Shown one piece after another: positions 24,687 to 34,375 of a stretch of DNA of 64,000 nt. Positions within the stretch are counted from its first letter, which is position 1; every line of letters starts with the position of its first letter. Under the pieces are notes generated by a model. The model made no database searches and was not told the DNA's origin. It saw only the letters and a list, made by a program, of their open reading frames with translations. The translations under genes were made by a program, and so were the position numbers. The DNA lies in NCBI GenBank assembly GCA_029593915.1, contig CP046147.1:868001-932000 (forward strand), written 5' to 3'. Source of the stretch: Candidatus Lucifugimonas marina (GTDB lineage: Bacteria; Chloroflexota; Dehalococcoidia; Lucifugimonadales; Lucifugimonadaceae).

Positions 24687-26466
24687 GTGTCGACACTTCC
24701 GTTAAATCTCAGCCAGCGATTAGCCTTCGCCTCTTCGAAACGCATGAAGTTTCGCCGAGAGTGGGTGCTACGTAATCTCGCGATTCCGTTCCTACTGCTG
24801 TTCATTCTCTTCTTCGTACTGGGCGACATTGTAGGCAAGCCCAACAACCTTCCTGGTACCGACACCTACTGGCACGTAACGCTTATTGACGAAGCACACG
24901 ATCGACTTATAGCCGGTGAACCGATTGGTCCCATCTCCGAATCAATCAATGGCGGAATCACTTACCTCTACGATACCGACACCACCTATCCACAATTTAC
25001 CTACTTAGTCTCACTGCTGATAAGCATTTTCACAGGGAATGCAGGAATCACTTTTGGGTTGATGATGTTTTTGGCATCAGCCGTTGCACAGTTATCTTTT
25101 TACTTTGGATTTAGACATAGATTCGGACATATCGGAACCGCTATCGGTGCGATTGCGTTCGCATACGCGCCGTTCACACTCACCAACATTGCTCCACAGG
25201 GTAGATTTCCAGCTCTTCTTGCCGTCGCAACACTTCCAGCAGTAATGGCCGGTCTCCTATTTGTCATGGACCGTCCTTCTCGCTCAAGGTGGATACTCAC
25301 AACTCTGGCAGTGGGGTCAGCCGTGGCATTTCACGCCATGGTGTTTTACATCGCTGCTATTCCAATTGCTCTCATGGCGGGGTTGTACGCCTTGGTGAAC
25401 CGAATATCAGTGTCACGGATCATGCTGGCGGCTTCGACAACCGTAGCGGGAGTTCTCATTGTTTGGATTTTCCTGCCTGATGCAATCGCCGACTTCACAC
25501 TAAGAGGTGGAGTCGCGGGTTTAACGGCTGAAGCCGAAGGACCAGGTGTTCGTGCCAGCACAGGAGCGGCAAATAAAATCCTTCCGTTTTCAATCCGGTG
25601 GAACTCATTCGACGTATCTCTTCGCCTTTCCAACGAAAACTACGCAGGAATCGGGATAGTAGTCGCAAGCGCCATCGCCGCTACACTCTCCAACAGTCGA
25701 AAAGTGCTGATTTTCTGTCTAGGAACCGCCCTGGCCTACTTGCTAACGACTGGCTCTCTCACTCCGCTTTGGACAAAAATACCGCTGGCAGCGCAGCTCG
25801 AACCAAGACGATTTCTGTTTCCAGCGTACTTAGGAGCAGCAATTATTATTGCCGCGGGATCAGGCCGTATGGTTCAGGCCCTTTACGAAGATCGAACTGC
25901 CAAATCACTCGCTATCTTCCTCAGCTGCCTTCGTGCTCACCCGTGGTTGGCGATTATTCTCGGCGAACGGCCCATCGACCGAAGAACTTGCCCTCATTGG
26001 TCTTCGCAAATACCTAACGCCAAAGAGAATTGGTGAAATCCAGTTTCCAGATGGGGCTTTAGCATTTAGCGCACCCAATTTGGTCTACAAGCACGAAGAA
26101 CTGGGATTTGCTCCAAACCAATTTCTCACGTTTACTCCGGTCAATGATTCTGATCGATTGATCGTGTTGAATGTTGAAATTAGGAGCGATAGTCAGCAGC
26201 AGCGAACCATACCCATGTCTGAATTCCGACTACATCACTCTCATGGTGGGCGGGTCTTGCCGATGGAGGGAGTTCAGCTTACCGAGAGCTTAAAAGACTC
26301 GTCTTTTATATCGTCACTTGATGCCCGACAACCATTGCTGACGGGAGGTATTGAACTCGAACCTGAATCCTCGGTTTTAGGATTCGTAGTATTCGCAGTA
26401 CCAGTGGAATCGAGTATCGAAGGCATCTCACATGTGTCAGCCCCTGACGTTTTGAGCCGATTTTAG
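24687..26466 (+). pseudogene. Decayed inverted copy of the large PTPS-related membrane protein (copy 2)
   Basis: Starts at GTG 24687 with MSTLPLNLSQRLAF, as in the gene at 4662-7715. The first 430 bases encode a diverged version (LPGTDTYWH, SESINGGITYLYD). Bases 25118-25921 are identical to copy 1 except for one transition near 25880. At about 25921 the sequence jumps to the part encoding residue 838 of copy 1, deleting about 1.27 kb and shifting the frame, so the first frame ends at 26036. The remainder is readable in another frame to 26466 (GWRLFSANGPSTEELALIG, then a strongly diverged C-terminal domain). The product would lack the extracytoplasmic region and several spans, so it is almost certainly non-functional. 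Confidence 0.88.
25118..25921 (+). repeat. Near-identical 804-bp inverted repeat with 6481-7284
   Basis: Base-for-base match (one difference seen) to the reverse complement of 6481-7284, inside two otherwise diverged gene copies. The sharp edges at 25118 and 25921 indicate recent gene conversion or recombination rather than simple duplication. Confidence 0.9.
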
Positions 26467-26554
26467 CTCTATATGCACCGCTCATTGGTGAAACAATGGG
26501 CTTGTTTTGTATTCACAAACTTATCGGTACATCGCTGGTGGGTGAACTCCGAGA

Positions 26555-28876
26555 TCACTCAAGGAATGTGATCTGACCGCCGCCGGCTTCTTTGTGGAAT
26601 TGTTGTAACTCGGTTTCGCCTCGCGCCTCATAAATCTGGGCAAGCACCTGATGAGCCAATAAGGCTCCTTCGGCCCCCGGCTGCTTTTCCGTTGCCGTTA
26701 CGAGAGCTTCAATTGCCTCTTCTTCTCGTTCAAGTTCGTAAAGCGCTCGTCCTTTTCCGTACCAGGCTTTCGCCCAAGGTTGTGTGGTGGCTTCAGTGGC
26801 GATTGCTTGATCTGCGTACTTGATGGCCAATTCATGTAATCCAACGCTAGTTAACGCTGTGGCAGAAGTTCCCAAAATGCTTGGATACGCAGGGTTTGCT
26901 TCTGCCTGCTTGATCGCGCGATCGGCGAGCTCTTGAGCAAATTCGTTGTATCCCCAGATCATCATGTTTGTGGCGGCTTTCATCAATCCCAGCTGGGTGT
27001 CTAGTTCGAGAGGGTCACGTTGTTCGTACTCGAGAAGCATATCTCTGCCGATATTTAGGAGCCGCAGAGCCTCTTCTGGCCGACCTAGTTCATATTGTTG
27101 TTTGGCAGCAGCGAGGTATTGTTCGAATAGGGTGAAGGTGAACGACTCGCGTTCGGGAGCTTGTGCTTGTACTTTGGCCCATGTTCGTGCTTTTTCTTCT
27201 ACAGTTGGTGCGTCATATCCATTTGCAAGAGTTAAGCTCGCTGAAAGTCGGCGTACATCCCATGAGAAGAAGACTGCGACACTAACAGCTGTAACGAGGG
27301 CGGCTGTAATGAATGTAGAACCAAGTACGATCTGGTTTGATGCTGAGAAGTTAACGGATGAGGCCTTCGACACACGTGGCCCTTTTTGGTCAGTGTGATC
27401 GGCATTCTCGGTCGAGAGCCGGTGAGATACGAGTTCATAGATTGCGATGGTTGCGCCCAGCAACGCCATGTTCATCGGGAGATCAGATATTCGAGCCACA
27501 CCAGTTTGAAGTTCAAACATTTTCCCGATCATCGCTGGAGAGAGTGCGAGAACTAAGAAACCGAATGAATCTAGTCCTTTTCCTGATCGTCTCATCCTTA
27601 CGACCATCATGAGCACGGCGAAGCTTAAGAGGGCAGCTGCTGACACAAACCCAAGGAATCCTACGAAGCCGTGTTCCATCAGCAATTGGAGTGCGTAATT
27701 GTGGGCGTGATCAACCAACGCTAACCGGGTCTGCGGGTTTCCTACCAGCGGGAAGGCGTAGACATACATATCTGGCCCCAAGCCGAACAGAGGGCGAAGG
27801 ATCTTGTTAGCTGTCGGTTCTTCTACTGGTAAATCCCAGCGAGTTGCCATCAGAAGGGTAGATTCCCAGATGTTGAATCGTCCGGAAAGACCACCTTCAA
27901 TATCGGTTGAAGAAGTCTCAGAGCTGAATTGGCTACCAATACTGAGTGCTCGCTCGAGTCCGATGTCACCTTGTTCCGACGGCAAAGCAATTACGATGGC
28001 AGCTATTACTGTTGCTGCTACACCCACTGCGAGGCTTCTCACCAGATCCGTTCTGGAACCTAGCGCTGTAGCTATTACGAAGAAACTGGTCAGAGATGCT
28101 CCGCCTGCGACAAAAGGACCACGACCACCTGAGAACCAAATTCCCGAGAATTGAAGTGCAAGAGCAAGACTGACGATGACGAGGGCTAATCGGTCGCGTC
28201 TGTATTTTTTGTATACAAAAGCAAGTGTTGTGGGGATCGACATCACCATGTATCCGCCGAAGTTCAAGGTGTTACCAAAACTGGCGATAACTCGTGTACG
28301 CCCAGCGTTGTAACCGATTGGGTCCCAGCCGAAGTGTTGTGCGATTCCGTACGCGGCAGCGATGGTTCCGGTTATCGCTAAGGTGTACGCCAGCGTCTCT
28401 AGCGCCTTGAAAGTTCTGAATCTGAGGGCGACCGAAGCGAATATCACTATCAGCGATAAATTGTCGTATAGGTTATAGCCCGAACGAGCTTCATCACCAC
28501 CGAAAAAGCTGATTACTGGAAGCGGTGAAAGTATCGTGGATGCGAGTTGGGCGAACACCCATATTGCCATCGCTACTAGTGCCCAGCGCACAGGGTTTTT
28601 TCCAGCCCAATCAAGTAGATCCCAGCTGAAATCACCATCATTTGAAGATCGAACGTTGATTCGATTGAGGACGATTTGCCAGAGCCAAAGTGTGGTAATC
28701 AGGAGTGCCGTGAGGTGAAGGAGGACAACTTTCGGTTCATTAAAGACTGCGACGAAATTGAAGAAGCTGAAGAAGAGCGGGCTTGTTACTAGCGCGACAA
28801 CGGTCAGCCAAAATATCGCCTGATCGATGTAATTGCTGACTCTAGGGGTGCCGTTATTTTCTACTCTTCTTTGCAC
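26555..28876 (-). CDS. O-antigen polymerase/ligase family protein with TPR tail
   Basis: 773 residues from a GTG start with TAGGAG nine bases upstream. Residues 20-525 contain about 12-13 membrane spans and the Wzy_C/O-antigen ligase-type loop (around 345-390, ending in PLVGNPQTRLALVDHAHNYALQLLMEHG, the conserved H-N-x-x-L region). The C-terminal 230 residues are tetratricopeptide-like helices (YELGRPEEALRLLNIG, AWYGKGRALYELEREEEAIEAL). Proteins of this kind polymerise or transfer lipid-linked glycans outside the membrane, and the TPR tail may bind partners. It converges with the decayed membrane-protein copy. A second protein of the same design lies at 61696-63714. Confidence 0.85.
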   Translation of the reverse strand: MQRRVENNGTPRVSNYIDQAIFWLTVVALVTSPLFFSFFNFVAVFNEPKVVLLHLTALLITTLWLWQIVLNRINVRSSNDGDFSWDLLDWAGKNPVRWALVAMAIWVFAQLASTILSPLPVISFFGGDEARSGYNLYDNLSLIVIFASVALRFRTFKALETLAYTLAITGTIAAAYGIAQHFGWDPIGYNAGRTRVIASFGNTLNFGGYMVMSIPTTLAFVYKKYRRDRLALVIVSLALALQFSGIWFSGGRGPFVAGGASLTSFFVIATALGSRTDLVRSLAVGVAATVIAAIVIALPSEQGDIGLERALSIGSQFSSETSSTDIEGGLSGRFNIWESTLLMATRWDLPVEEPTANKILRPLFGLGPDMYVYAFPLVGNPQTRLALVDHAHNYALQLLMEHGFVGFLGFVSAAALLSFAVLMMVVRMRRSGKGLDSFGFLVLALSPAMIGKMFELQTGVARISDLPMNMALLGATIAIYELVSHRLSTENADHTDQKGPRVSKASSVNFSASNQIVLGSTFITAALVTAVSVAVFFSWDVRRLSASLTLANGYDAPTVEEKARTWAKVQAQAPERESFTFTLFEQYLAAAKQQYELGRPEEALRLLNIGRDMLLEYEQRDPLELDTQLGLMKAATNMMIWGYNEFAQELADRAIKQAEANPAYPSILGTSATALTSVGLHELAIKYADQAIATEATTQPWAKAWYGKGRALYELEREEEAIEALVTATEKQPGAEGALLAHQVLAQIYEARGETELQQFHKEAGGGQITFLE

Positions 28877-28989
28877 GCAGTTGGCTCCTAAAGTTCAGTC
28901 GTGAATGAATTTGCTGATATTAGAGGCTAGTCAATCCCCGGGCAGTTAGTCGACAACTCGGAGACGATGTTCGATGAAATGTGGTGGCT

Positions 28990-29410
28990 TTAGGGTCGGT
29001 TTGTTGGCTTGAATGATTGTAGGTAGGCCCAGATCAGTGTGAAACCTCCGCCAGCGAGAATTGCGTAAAAAGGCAGTACTGGGATTTTGTATCTTGGGGC
29101 CCGCCCCATGAATCCGGTTGCAAGTATGAAGTAAACGATTGTTAGCACAAATAGCAGTGCCAAAGTCTTTTGTTTCTGTCGAACCAACATGAGTAAGCCT
29201 AGAGCGATTGCCGCATATTCGATGAGCAGTTTCACAATGAGAATGGGTGTCAGGAAATACTCTTTTTGAGTGTCCTTGATGTTACGAATAATTCGTTCTG
29301 AAAATGTTTCTGCATTAAATGGAGTGCCCAAAACTGGTCGATCTTGATTGAATATCACATAAAGGTACGAACTTTTTTCGGTACCGATCAGAAACGAGAC
29401 AATTCCCTGC
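28990..29410 (-). pseudogene. 3' remnant of a multi-pass membrane (GT-C-like) gene cut by an IS
   Basis: The frame runs directly into the IS end at 29411, so the first residues of the open frame (VTLSGAGQQ) are IS-derived. The remaining 138 residues have three spans and the loop FMGRAPRYKIPVLPFYAILAGGG, the usual C-terminal pattern of GT39/ArnT-like mannosyltransferases (R-Y-x-x-P-x-x-P). The N-terminal part with the catalytic loop is missing from both sides of the IS island, so sequence was lost on or after insertion. Confidence 0.8.
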
Positions 29411-29439
29411 TGACCTGCCCCCGATAGCGTTACCACTTA

Positions 29440-30270
29440 TTATCTCGGATTCGCAGCCAGCTTAAGCCTGGGCATGATCACCTCAGGTGCTGGTGCCCGG
29501 TATCCAAGTGAGCTGTGTGGTCGGATCGTGTTGTACTCCCTTCTCCACCGTTCCGTCAGTATCTGTACCTCCTTCAACGAATAGAAGATCTCACGGTTTA
29601 GCAACTCATCTCTGAACTTTCCGTTGAAGCTCTCGTTGTAGCCGTTCTCCCATGGACTACCCGGTTCGATAAATAGTGTCTTCACTCCAACTCGCTCCAG
29701 CCAGTCTCGAATTGTCTTTGAAGTGAACTCCGGCCCGTTATCTGAACGAATGTGCTCCGGTGCACCATTAAGAACAAATAGTTCTGTCAGCGCATGGATC
29801 ACATCGTTTGACCTGATACGCCTCGCCACCTTGATGGCCATGCACTCCCGCGTGTACTCGTCGATCACAGTGAGCATTCTGACCGCACGACCGTCCTCGG
29901 TTCTACAGGCCACGAAGTCGTAAGCCCACACATGTCCTTTACGTTCCGGTTTCAGCTTGATGATTGAACCATCGTTCAGCCAGAGCCGTCCTCTTTTCGG
30001 TTGCTTCTTCGGAACCTTCAGCCCTTCACGTCGCCATATGCGTTCGACACGCTTGTGGTTCACATGCCAGCCACGATCCCTTAGCAATGCTGTGATCCGG
30101 CGATAGCCGTACCTGCCGAACCGCACTGCAAGCTTGACGATTTCGGCAGTCAGCGATTCTTCGTCATCTCTCAACTTCAAAGCTCGACGTTGTGTTGGTC
30201 TGGGCTGGTTGAGCACCATACAGGCTCTTCGCTCAGATACTCCAGGAAGTATTCGCTGGACGTGTTTCAC
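29440..30270 (-). CDS. IS3-family transposase OrfB (DDE integrase core)
   Basis: 276 residues: an HTH_21-type region (about 45-85) and an rve integrase core with the DDE triad visible as Asp in YDFVACRT, Asp in HIRSDNGPEF and Glu in SPWENGYNESFNGKFRDE. The frame can be read back past the GTG to overlap the end of orfA in the -1 phase, as expected for an OrfAB fusion made by frameshifting. Ends in ANPR. Confidence 0.93.
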   Translation of the reverse strand: MKHVQRILPGVSERRACMVLNQPRPTQRRALKLRDDEESLTAEIVKLAVRFGRYGYRRITALLRDRGWHVNHKRVERIWRREGLKVPKKQPKRGRLWLNDGSIIKLKPERKGHVWAYDFVACRTEDGRAVRMLTVIDEYTRECMAIKVARRIRSNDVIHALTELFVLNGAPEHIRSDNGPEFTSKTIRDWLERVGVKTLFIEPGSPWENGYNESFNGKFRDELLNREIFYSLKEVQILTERWRREYNTIRPHSSLGYRAPAPEVIMPRLKLAANPR

Positions 30271-30293
30271 GCACTTACGGCGACGTGAAGGGC

Positions 30294-30572
30294 TCAGAAG
30301 TTTCCCTCTGCCGCTTCTTTCAGGATCTGTTTATCCAGAGCAAGATCGGCAACCGTTCGCTTCAGTCTTGCGTTTTCTTTCTCAAGCTTCTTGAGCTTCT
30401 TTGCCTGGTCGAGATCGAGTCCACCGTACTCACGTCGCCACCTGTAATAGGTGTGATCTGTAACACCGATCTCTCGTACTGCCTGACCTACGCTCTTGCC
30501 ACCTGCAACGGCAACCTCGACTTGCCGGAGCTTGTTTAGGACCTGCTCCGGACTATGACCTTTTCTTGGCAT
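30294..30572 (-). CDS. IS3-family transposase OrfA
   Basis: 92 residues: helix-turn-helix KSVGQAVREIGVTDHTYYRWRREYGG and a leucine-zipper-like helix (LKKLEKENARLKRTVADLALDKQILKEA) that mediates multimerisation. OrfA binds the IS ends and regulates transposition; with OrfB it forms the active fusion. Ends in EGNF, whereas copy B ends in EVNF. Confidence 0.93.
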   Translation of the reverse strand: MPRKGHSPEQVLNKLRQVEVAVAGGKSVGQAVREIGVTDHTYYRWRREYGGLDLDQAKKLKKLEKENARLKRTVADLALDKQILKEAAEGNF

Positions 30573-30639
30573 TTCTGCCTCCCTTCAATTCAACCAGTAT
30601 CTGATTTTTCAACTGGATACGTTTGAGGGGGGCAGGTCA

Positions 30640-31468
30640 AGAGGGCAAAGAGGAACGATTTCACTTTGATGATTTCTTTGAAGAGGATTTCTTTCACTGG
30701 GACTCACAAACGGTGCAGCACATCGATTCTCCAAAAATTCAGGAAATTGTGAACGGGTTTTCTACGCCTCATCTGTTTGTGAGACTCAAACAAAAAGTCA
30801 AAAACAGAACGATGCCATTCGTCTATTGCGGACGGTTAGAGTATTTCGAGTATGAGGCTGGCACTGCTAAGCCGGTACACATTGTCTATCGAAGCATCGA
30901 TTTCGATGACGCTACCGAAAACCTCGACCTGCTAGAGATTTACGGTTGGAAACCTTCCGATGCGGGCAAGACAGCCAAAACCAAGATTTCAAAAAAAGGA
31001 ACAATTTCAGAGGAGAGAAAAAAGAAGTTCAGTAAACCAAACAAAACTGAGCGTCAGGGCTTGGTCACTTCCAGAGTAGGACAAGGGTATTACCGACAGC
31101 AGATCATTGAAAAGTGGGGCGGTAGATGCCCGATATCCGGAGTCGATACGCTCCCGATTTTGATCGCTTCACATATCGTTCGCTGGTCTGATTCGAATGA
31201 TGAAGAGAAGTTGGACGTTGAAAACGGAATATTGCTGTCTCCGTTGTTTGACTCTCTATTTGACTCTCTATTTGACAAACACCTGATTTCATTTGCGGAT
31301 GATGGTTCGATACTCGTTTCTACAAATCCTTATCGGATTACGAAAGAAAATATCGACAGGCTGAATTTGCCGACGAACGTACGAATCCAGGTCACCGATG
31401 GAATGCTGACGTACCTGCGGCGGCATCGTGAGAGGTTCTACACATTGGAATCACAAACCGGCGTCTAG
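30640..31468 (+). pseudogene. Truncated DUF3427-HNH nuclease (restriction-helicase C-terminus)
   Basis: Open frame enters from the IS end, so the gene has lost its 5' part. The visible 276 residues have a DUF3427-type region (HFDDFFEEDFFHWDSQ ... PFVYCGRLEYFEYE ... KPVHIVYRS), seen C-terminal to superfamily II helicases in putative restriction enzymes, and then an HNH nuclease domain with GGRCPISG, IASHIVRWSDS and NGILLSPLFDSLFD. The helicase half is missing. A 12-bp tandem duplication inserts an additional FDSL unit in the HNH helix. The remnant may be inactive, or produce an isolated HNH protein if an internal start is used. Confidence 0.8.
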
Positions 31469-31623
31469 AACACTATCGGAAGTAGGTGCAACGGCTGCTG
31501 ACCGAAGCTGCGTCCGACTAGCTAGGCAATCAGCTGTAACGGCGTTGCTGGTTCAGCCACTAAACGACACGAGTCAGGAACATAGATTCTCACGAATTAT
31601 CGGTAGCGATGATTACACCCGGG

Positions 31624-33054
31624 CTACTTCGCAGTTTCTAGCTCTATTTCTGCTGCCATGTTGTTGAGCATTTTTCTAAACACCAAGGCGTGCAGAGGAT
31701 AGAGGGCGAACCAGTAGAAATAACCTAACCATCCGCGCGGGTTGAAGGAAACAGTTTGTTCAAGAAAAGTATCTCCTGATGCGTTCTCGAACACGTGAAT
31801 ATCGAAAACTGCATCTCCGGGTAAACGCATATCTGCAGACAACGTAAGACGATTGTTCGTCACCCTTGCAACCGTCCAAAAATCCAAATGGTCACCGGGT
31901 TGAAGATTATCTGGTCTGCCTTTTCTGAATCCCACTCCTCCAACCGTTCGATCGATCCAGCCTCTGAGTGCCCATAACCATGATTGCCATTTCCATCCAT
32001 ATTTCCCGCCGATTTGACTGGCGATTCCGAAGGCTTTTTTAGGATGTTTACTAAGCGATCGGGTACGTTTTTCCACAAACCTAGTTCCAATATGCGTTTT
32101 GTAGTCTCTCGCCTTGCCATTTTTGTCAAGAAATTCAAAAGACGATTCTTCACCGCTGATCGCCGTTTCAATTGCTTCTTTTGTCCCCAAGGGTTGCAGG
32201 TCGAAAAGCTCGGAAGCAGCCTTAGACCTGACAACTGAGCTATGGACCGCACTTTCGACAATTCTCTTGCCGATAGAGTAATGAGCTGGCGTAACAAGGC
32301 GTAACCAGTGACTTGACAAGCGAGGCGTAATGACTGGGACTGGGATCATCACTCGTTTCAGGCCGCGTGCTTTCGAGTACATTTTCATCAGATCTTGGTA
32401 GCGGACTACGTCCGTACCACCTATCTCAATTACCCTACTCACAGCTGGAATATCCAATCCGGCAACGAGGTAATCCCTCAGGTCCCTCGCTGAAATTGGC
32501 TGTAATTCACCTCGTACCCATCGAGGAGTAACCATCACTGGAAGCCTTTCAACCAGTGCTCTAACCGCCTCGAACGGCATACTCCCTGCGCCTATCACTA
32601 CCGAAGCTCGAAACTCAATCGTGGGAACCCCAGACTGCCGTAAGAGTTCGCCCGTTCTGTGACGACTGGACATGTGTCTAGATGATTCTTCAGTATCAGT
32701 TTGAGAAAGTGCTCCCAGGAAAATAATTCTTTTGACACCAGACTTAGCTGCCGCCGCCCCGAAATTCTTTGCACTCAGAGCTTCGAGTTCTTCAAAATCA
32801 TCCGAATCCGCTAGAGAGTGAACCAGGTAAAAGGCATCGTCCACACCCTTCATTGCTTCGATGAGCGAACCCTGGTCTGCGGTATCTCCATAAATTGCGG
32901 TTACCCCATCTTCGAGACCGGATGCGATCGAGCTGGGGTTCCTTGTCATGCACCTCACATGGCGAAACTTTTGAGACAGGGCGGGGAGGAGTAATCCTCC
33001 TACGTAGCCTGTAGCACCGGTCAACAAAATTGTTCTATTTCCCGAACTGGTCAT
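31624..33054 (-). CDS. NAD(P)-binding epimerase-like protein with DUF2867 domain
   Basis: 476 residues. N-terminal atypical SDR/NmrA-like Rossmann domain with TGATGYVGGLLLPAL (13-27), the usual NAD(P)-binding loop, IIFLGALSQ and an FRASVVIGAGS strand. Residues about 330-470 are a DUF2867 domain (GDHLDFWTVARVTNNRLTLSADMRLPGDAVFDIHV ... FNPRGWLGYFYWFALYPLHALVF). This two-domain family is common in bacteria near photolyase genes, and its substrate is not established. It is the last gene of a leftward group (34568 to 31624) diverging from the photolyase gene. Confidence 0.85.
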   Translation of the reverse strand: MTSSGNRTILLTGATGYVGGLLLPALSQKFRHVRCMTRNPSSIASGLEDGVTAIYGDTADQGSLIEAMKGVDDAFYLVHSLADSDDFEELEALSAKNFGAAAAKSGVKRIIFLGALSQTDTEESSRHMSSRHRTGELLRQSGVPTIEFRASVVIGAGSMPFEAVRALVERLPVMVTPRWVRGELQPISARDLRDYLVAGLDIPAVSRVIEIGGTDVVRYQDLMKMYSKARGLKRVMIPVPVITPRLSSHWLRLVTPAHYSIGKRIVESAVHSSVVRSKAASELFDLQPLGTKEAIETAISGEESSFEFLDKNGKARDYKTHIGTRFVEKRTRSLSKHPKKAFGIASQIGGKYGWKWQSWLWALRGWIDRTVGGVGFRKGRPDNLQPGDHLDFWTVARVTNNRLTLSADMRLPGDAVFDIHVFENASGDTFLEQTVSFNPRGWLGYFYWFALYPLHALVFRKMLNNMAAEIELETAK

Positions 33055-33122
33055 CCTATCGTGCTCCCGAAGTAGAAATTCCCAAGTACGATTTATTCAA
33101 CGTGGAGTCGATACCGAGGTAG

Positions 33123-33887
33123 CTAAACCTTCGACCGCGTTCTTAAGGTAGACAAACCTCCGTCTACCCCAATTACTTGACCGGTAATCCACCCGGAATC
33201 TTTGGACAGCAACCATTTAATTACTCTTGCGATTTCTTCGGGACTTCCAAGCTTTTTCAACGGATGCATGGCTTCGCTGGTGCTCCGTGCCATTTCGTTT
33301 CCAGTTAGTGAGGCTGTAAGTTGAGTATCAACAAGTCCCGGCGCTACCACGTTAAATCGATACCCCCTGCTGGCGTATGTTGCTGCAGCAGATCTAGCAA
33401 GTCCTTCAACTCCGGACTTGGAGGCAGCGATCGCCTCATGGTTTGGCAGGCCGGTTGCAGCAGCTGCGGAAGAAACGAAGACCATTGAAAAATCGTTGCT
33501 ACGGTCAGATCGTTGTAAAACCGATTTCAGGAATGAGAAGTTAGAGTCAAGGTTCACAGCTATTGTTTCTCGCCATTCCTCAACCGTAGTGAGATGGGCA
33601 GGCTTCAAAAGCAGAGTCCCAAGCAGGTTAACTCCGCCAGTAATCGGACCCATTCGGTCGGCAAGTGTATCTACTGCCCTGGTTATTTCTGTGTGATCAA
33701 CTGACTCAATTCGCACTGCAGGATATCCAGTCTCTGAGCAGATGCGATCAAACCGCGGGCTAGGTCTAGAAATCAAACCTACCGACACATCTTCCGACTG
33801 AAATCTCCTCGCGAGGTTCGAGCCGATGTCGCTACTCGCACCTAGAATCAAAATCCTGTGGTCAGCAGAAAAGGTTGACAACATCAA
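33123..33887 (-). CDS. SDR-family protein without the catalytic tyrosine
   Basis: 254 residues with a Rossmann glycine motif ILGASSDIGSNLARRF (14-29), the NxxG counterpart NLLGTLLL, SSAAAATGLPNHEAIAASKSG and the C-terminal GQVIGVDGGLSTL. The usual Y-x-x-x-K pair is I-A-A-S-K: Lys is present, but the tyrosine is Ile. A Ser triplet precedes it. I recall HEAIAA-type SDRs beside photolyases in other bacteria, so the change may be a family trait rather than decay. It may bind nucleotide without classical dehydrogenase activity. It lies 68 bases before the DUF2867 gene in the same direction. Confidence 0.85.
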   Translation of the reverse strand: MMLSTFSADHRILILGASSDIGSNLARRFQSEDVSVGLISRPSPRFDRICSETGYPAVRIESVDHTEITRAVDTLADRMGPITGGVNLLGTLLLKPAHLTTVEEWRETIAVNLDSNFSFLKSVLQRSDRSNDFSMVFVSSAAAATGLPNHEAIAASKSGVEGLARSAAATYASRGYRFNVVAPGLVDTQLTASLTGNEMARSTSEAMHPLKKLGSPEEIARVIKWLLSKDSGWITGQVIGVDGGLSTLRTRSKV

Positions 33888-34027
33888 TCTCCTGTTCTAG
33901 TCGTCAATATCGTCCAGTGATAAATGCGCTCATCTCATTCATGAAACGATGATGTTCGCCGATTGTCCAAATGCCCAAAAATCTTTGGAAACGTTTCAGC
34001 AAGATCAGAAACGATTACAGAAGCCTG

Positions 34028-34375
34028 TTAACTACGAAACCACTCTTTCAGCAAGGTCTTTACGATCGACGCATCTGGGCGAAACATCCGTATATTGCCG
34101 AGCAAGGAACGGTTTTCACCCCAAGCGAAAGTCAACTTTCCGACTTTCCGGGTCTTCACTCTTAGAAACAGCTCGAAGTCGTTACTCTTGACTGGTCCAG
34201 AAGAAGCAACAATTGCGCTGACGTTTCGAAGGTCACTGAGGAGTCGAAACATCCCGGCTAACGATGGTCCATCTAACACGAGTTGGTTATCGGAAAACGT
34301 CAACCCGAATCGCTCTGGACCTCGCTCTAGACTAATCATTCCTTCAAGCTGAAGCCCGATGTCAGAGCTAGTCAA
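34028..34375 (-). CDS. Small unknown protein in the photolyase neighbourhood
   Basis: 115 residues from a TTG start with GAGGGG ten bases upstream; an ATG twelve codons later is an alternative. Predicted beta-rich N-terminus (GPERFGLTFSDNQLVLDG), a helix (SLAGMFRLLSDLRN), strands around the centre and a basic C-terminus. No family recognised. It overlaps the gene before it by eight bases and is probably co-transcribed with it and with the SDR genes. Confidence 0.6.
   Translation of the reverse strand: MTSSDIGLQLEGMISLERGPERFGLTFSDNQLVLDGPSLAGMFRLLSDLRNVSAIVASSGPVKSNDFELFLRVKTRKVGKLTFAWGENRSLLGNIRMFRPDASIVKTLLKEWFRS

Larger units (their letters stand above)
29411..30639 (-). mobile_element. 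IS3-family element, copy A (IS407-like)
   Basis: 1229 bp bounded by TGACCTGCCCCC at the left and GGGGGGCAGGTCA at the right (imperfect at the inner end only). It carries orfA and orfB in overlapping frames and differs from copy B (37929-39157) at very few bases. Flanking bases (CTGC left, AGAG right) give no target duplication, so this copy is not a simple insertion. Confidence 0.93.

Noticed and set aside
28990-29436. Intact 148-residue membrane protein
   Set aside because: Its first codons lie in the IS terminus, so the frame is a chance fusion; the native gene is truncated.
29407-30643. Target-site duplication for IS3-family copy A
   Set aside because: The four flanking bases on each side differ (CTGC versus AGAG); the same holds for copy B and for the outer flanks of the pair.
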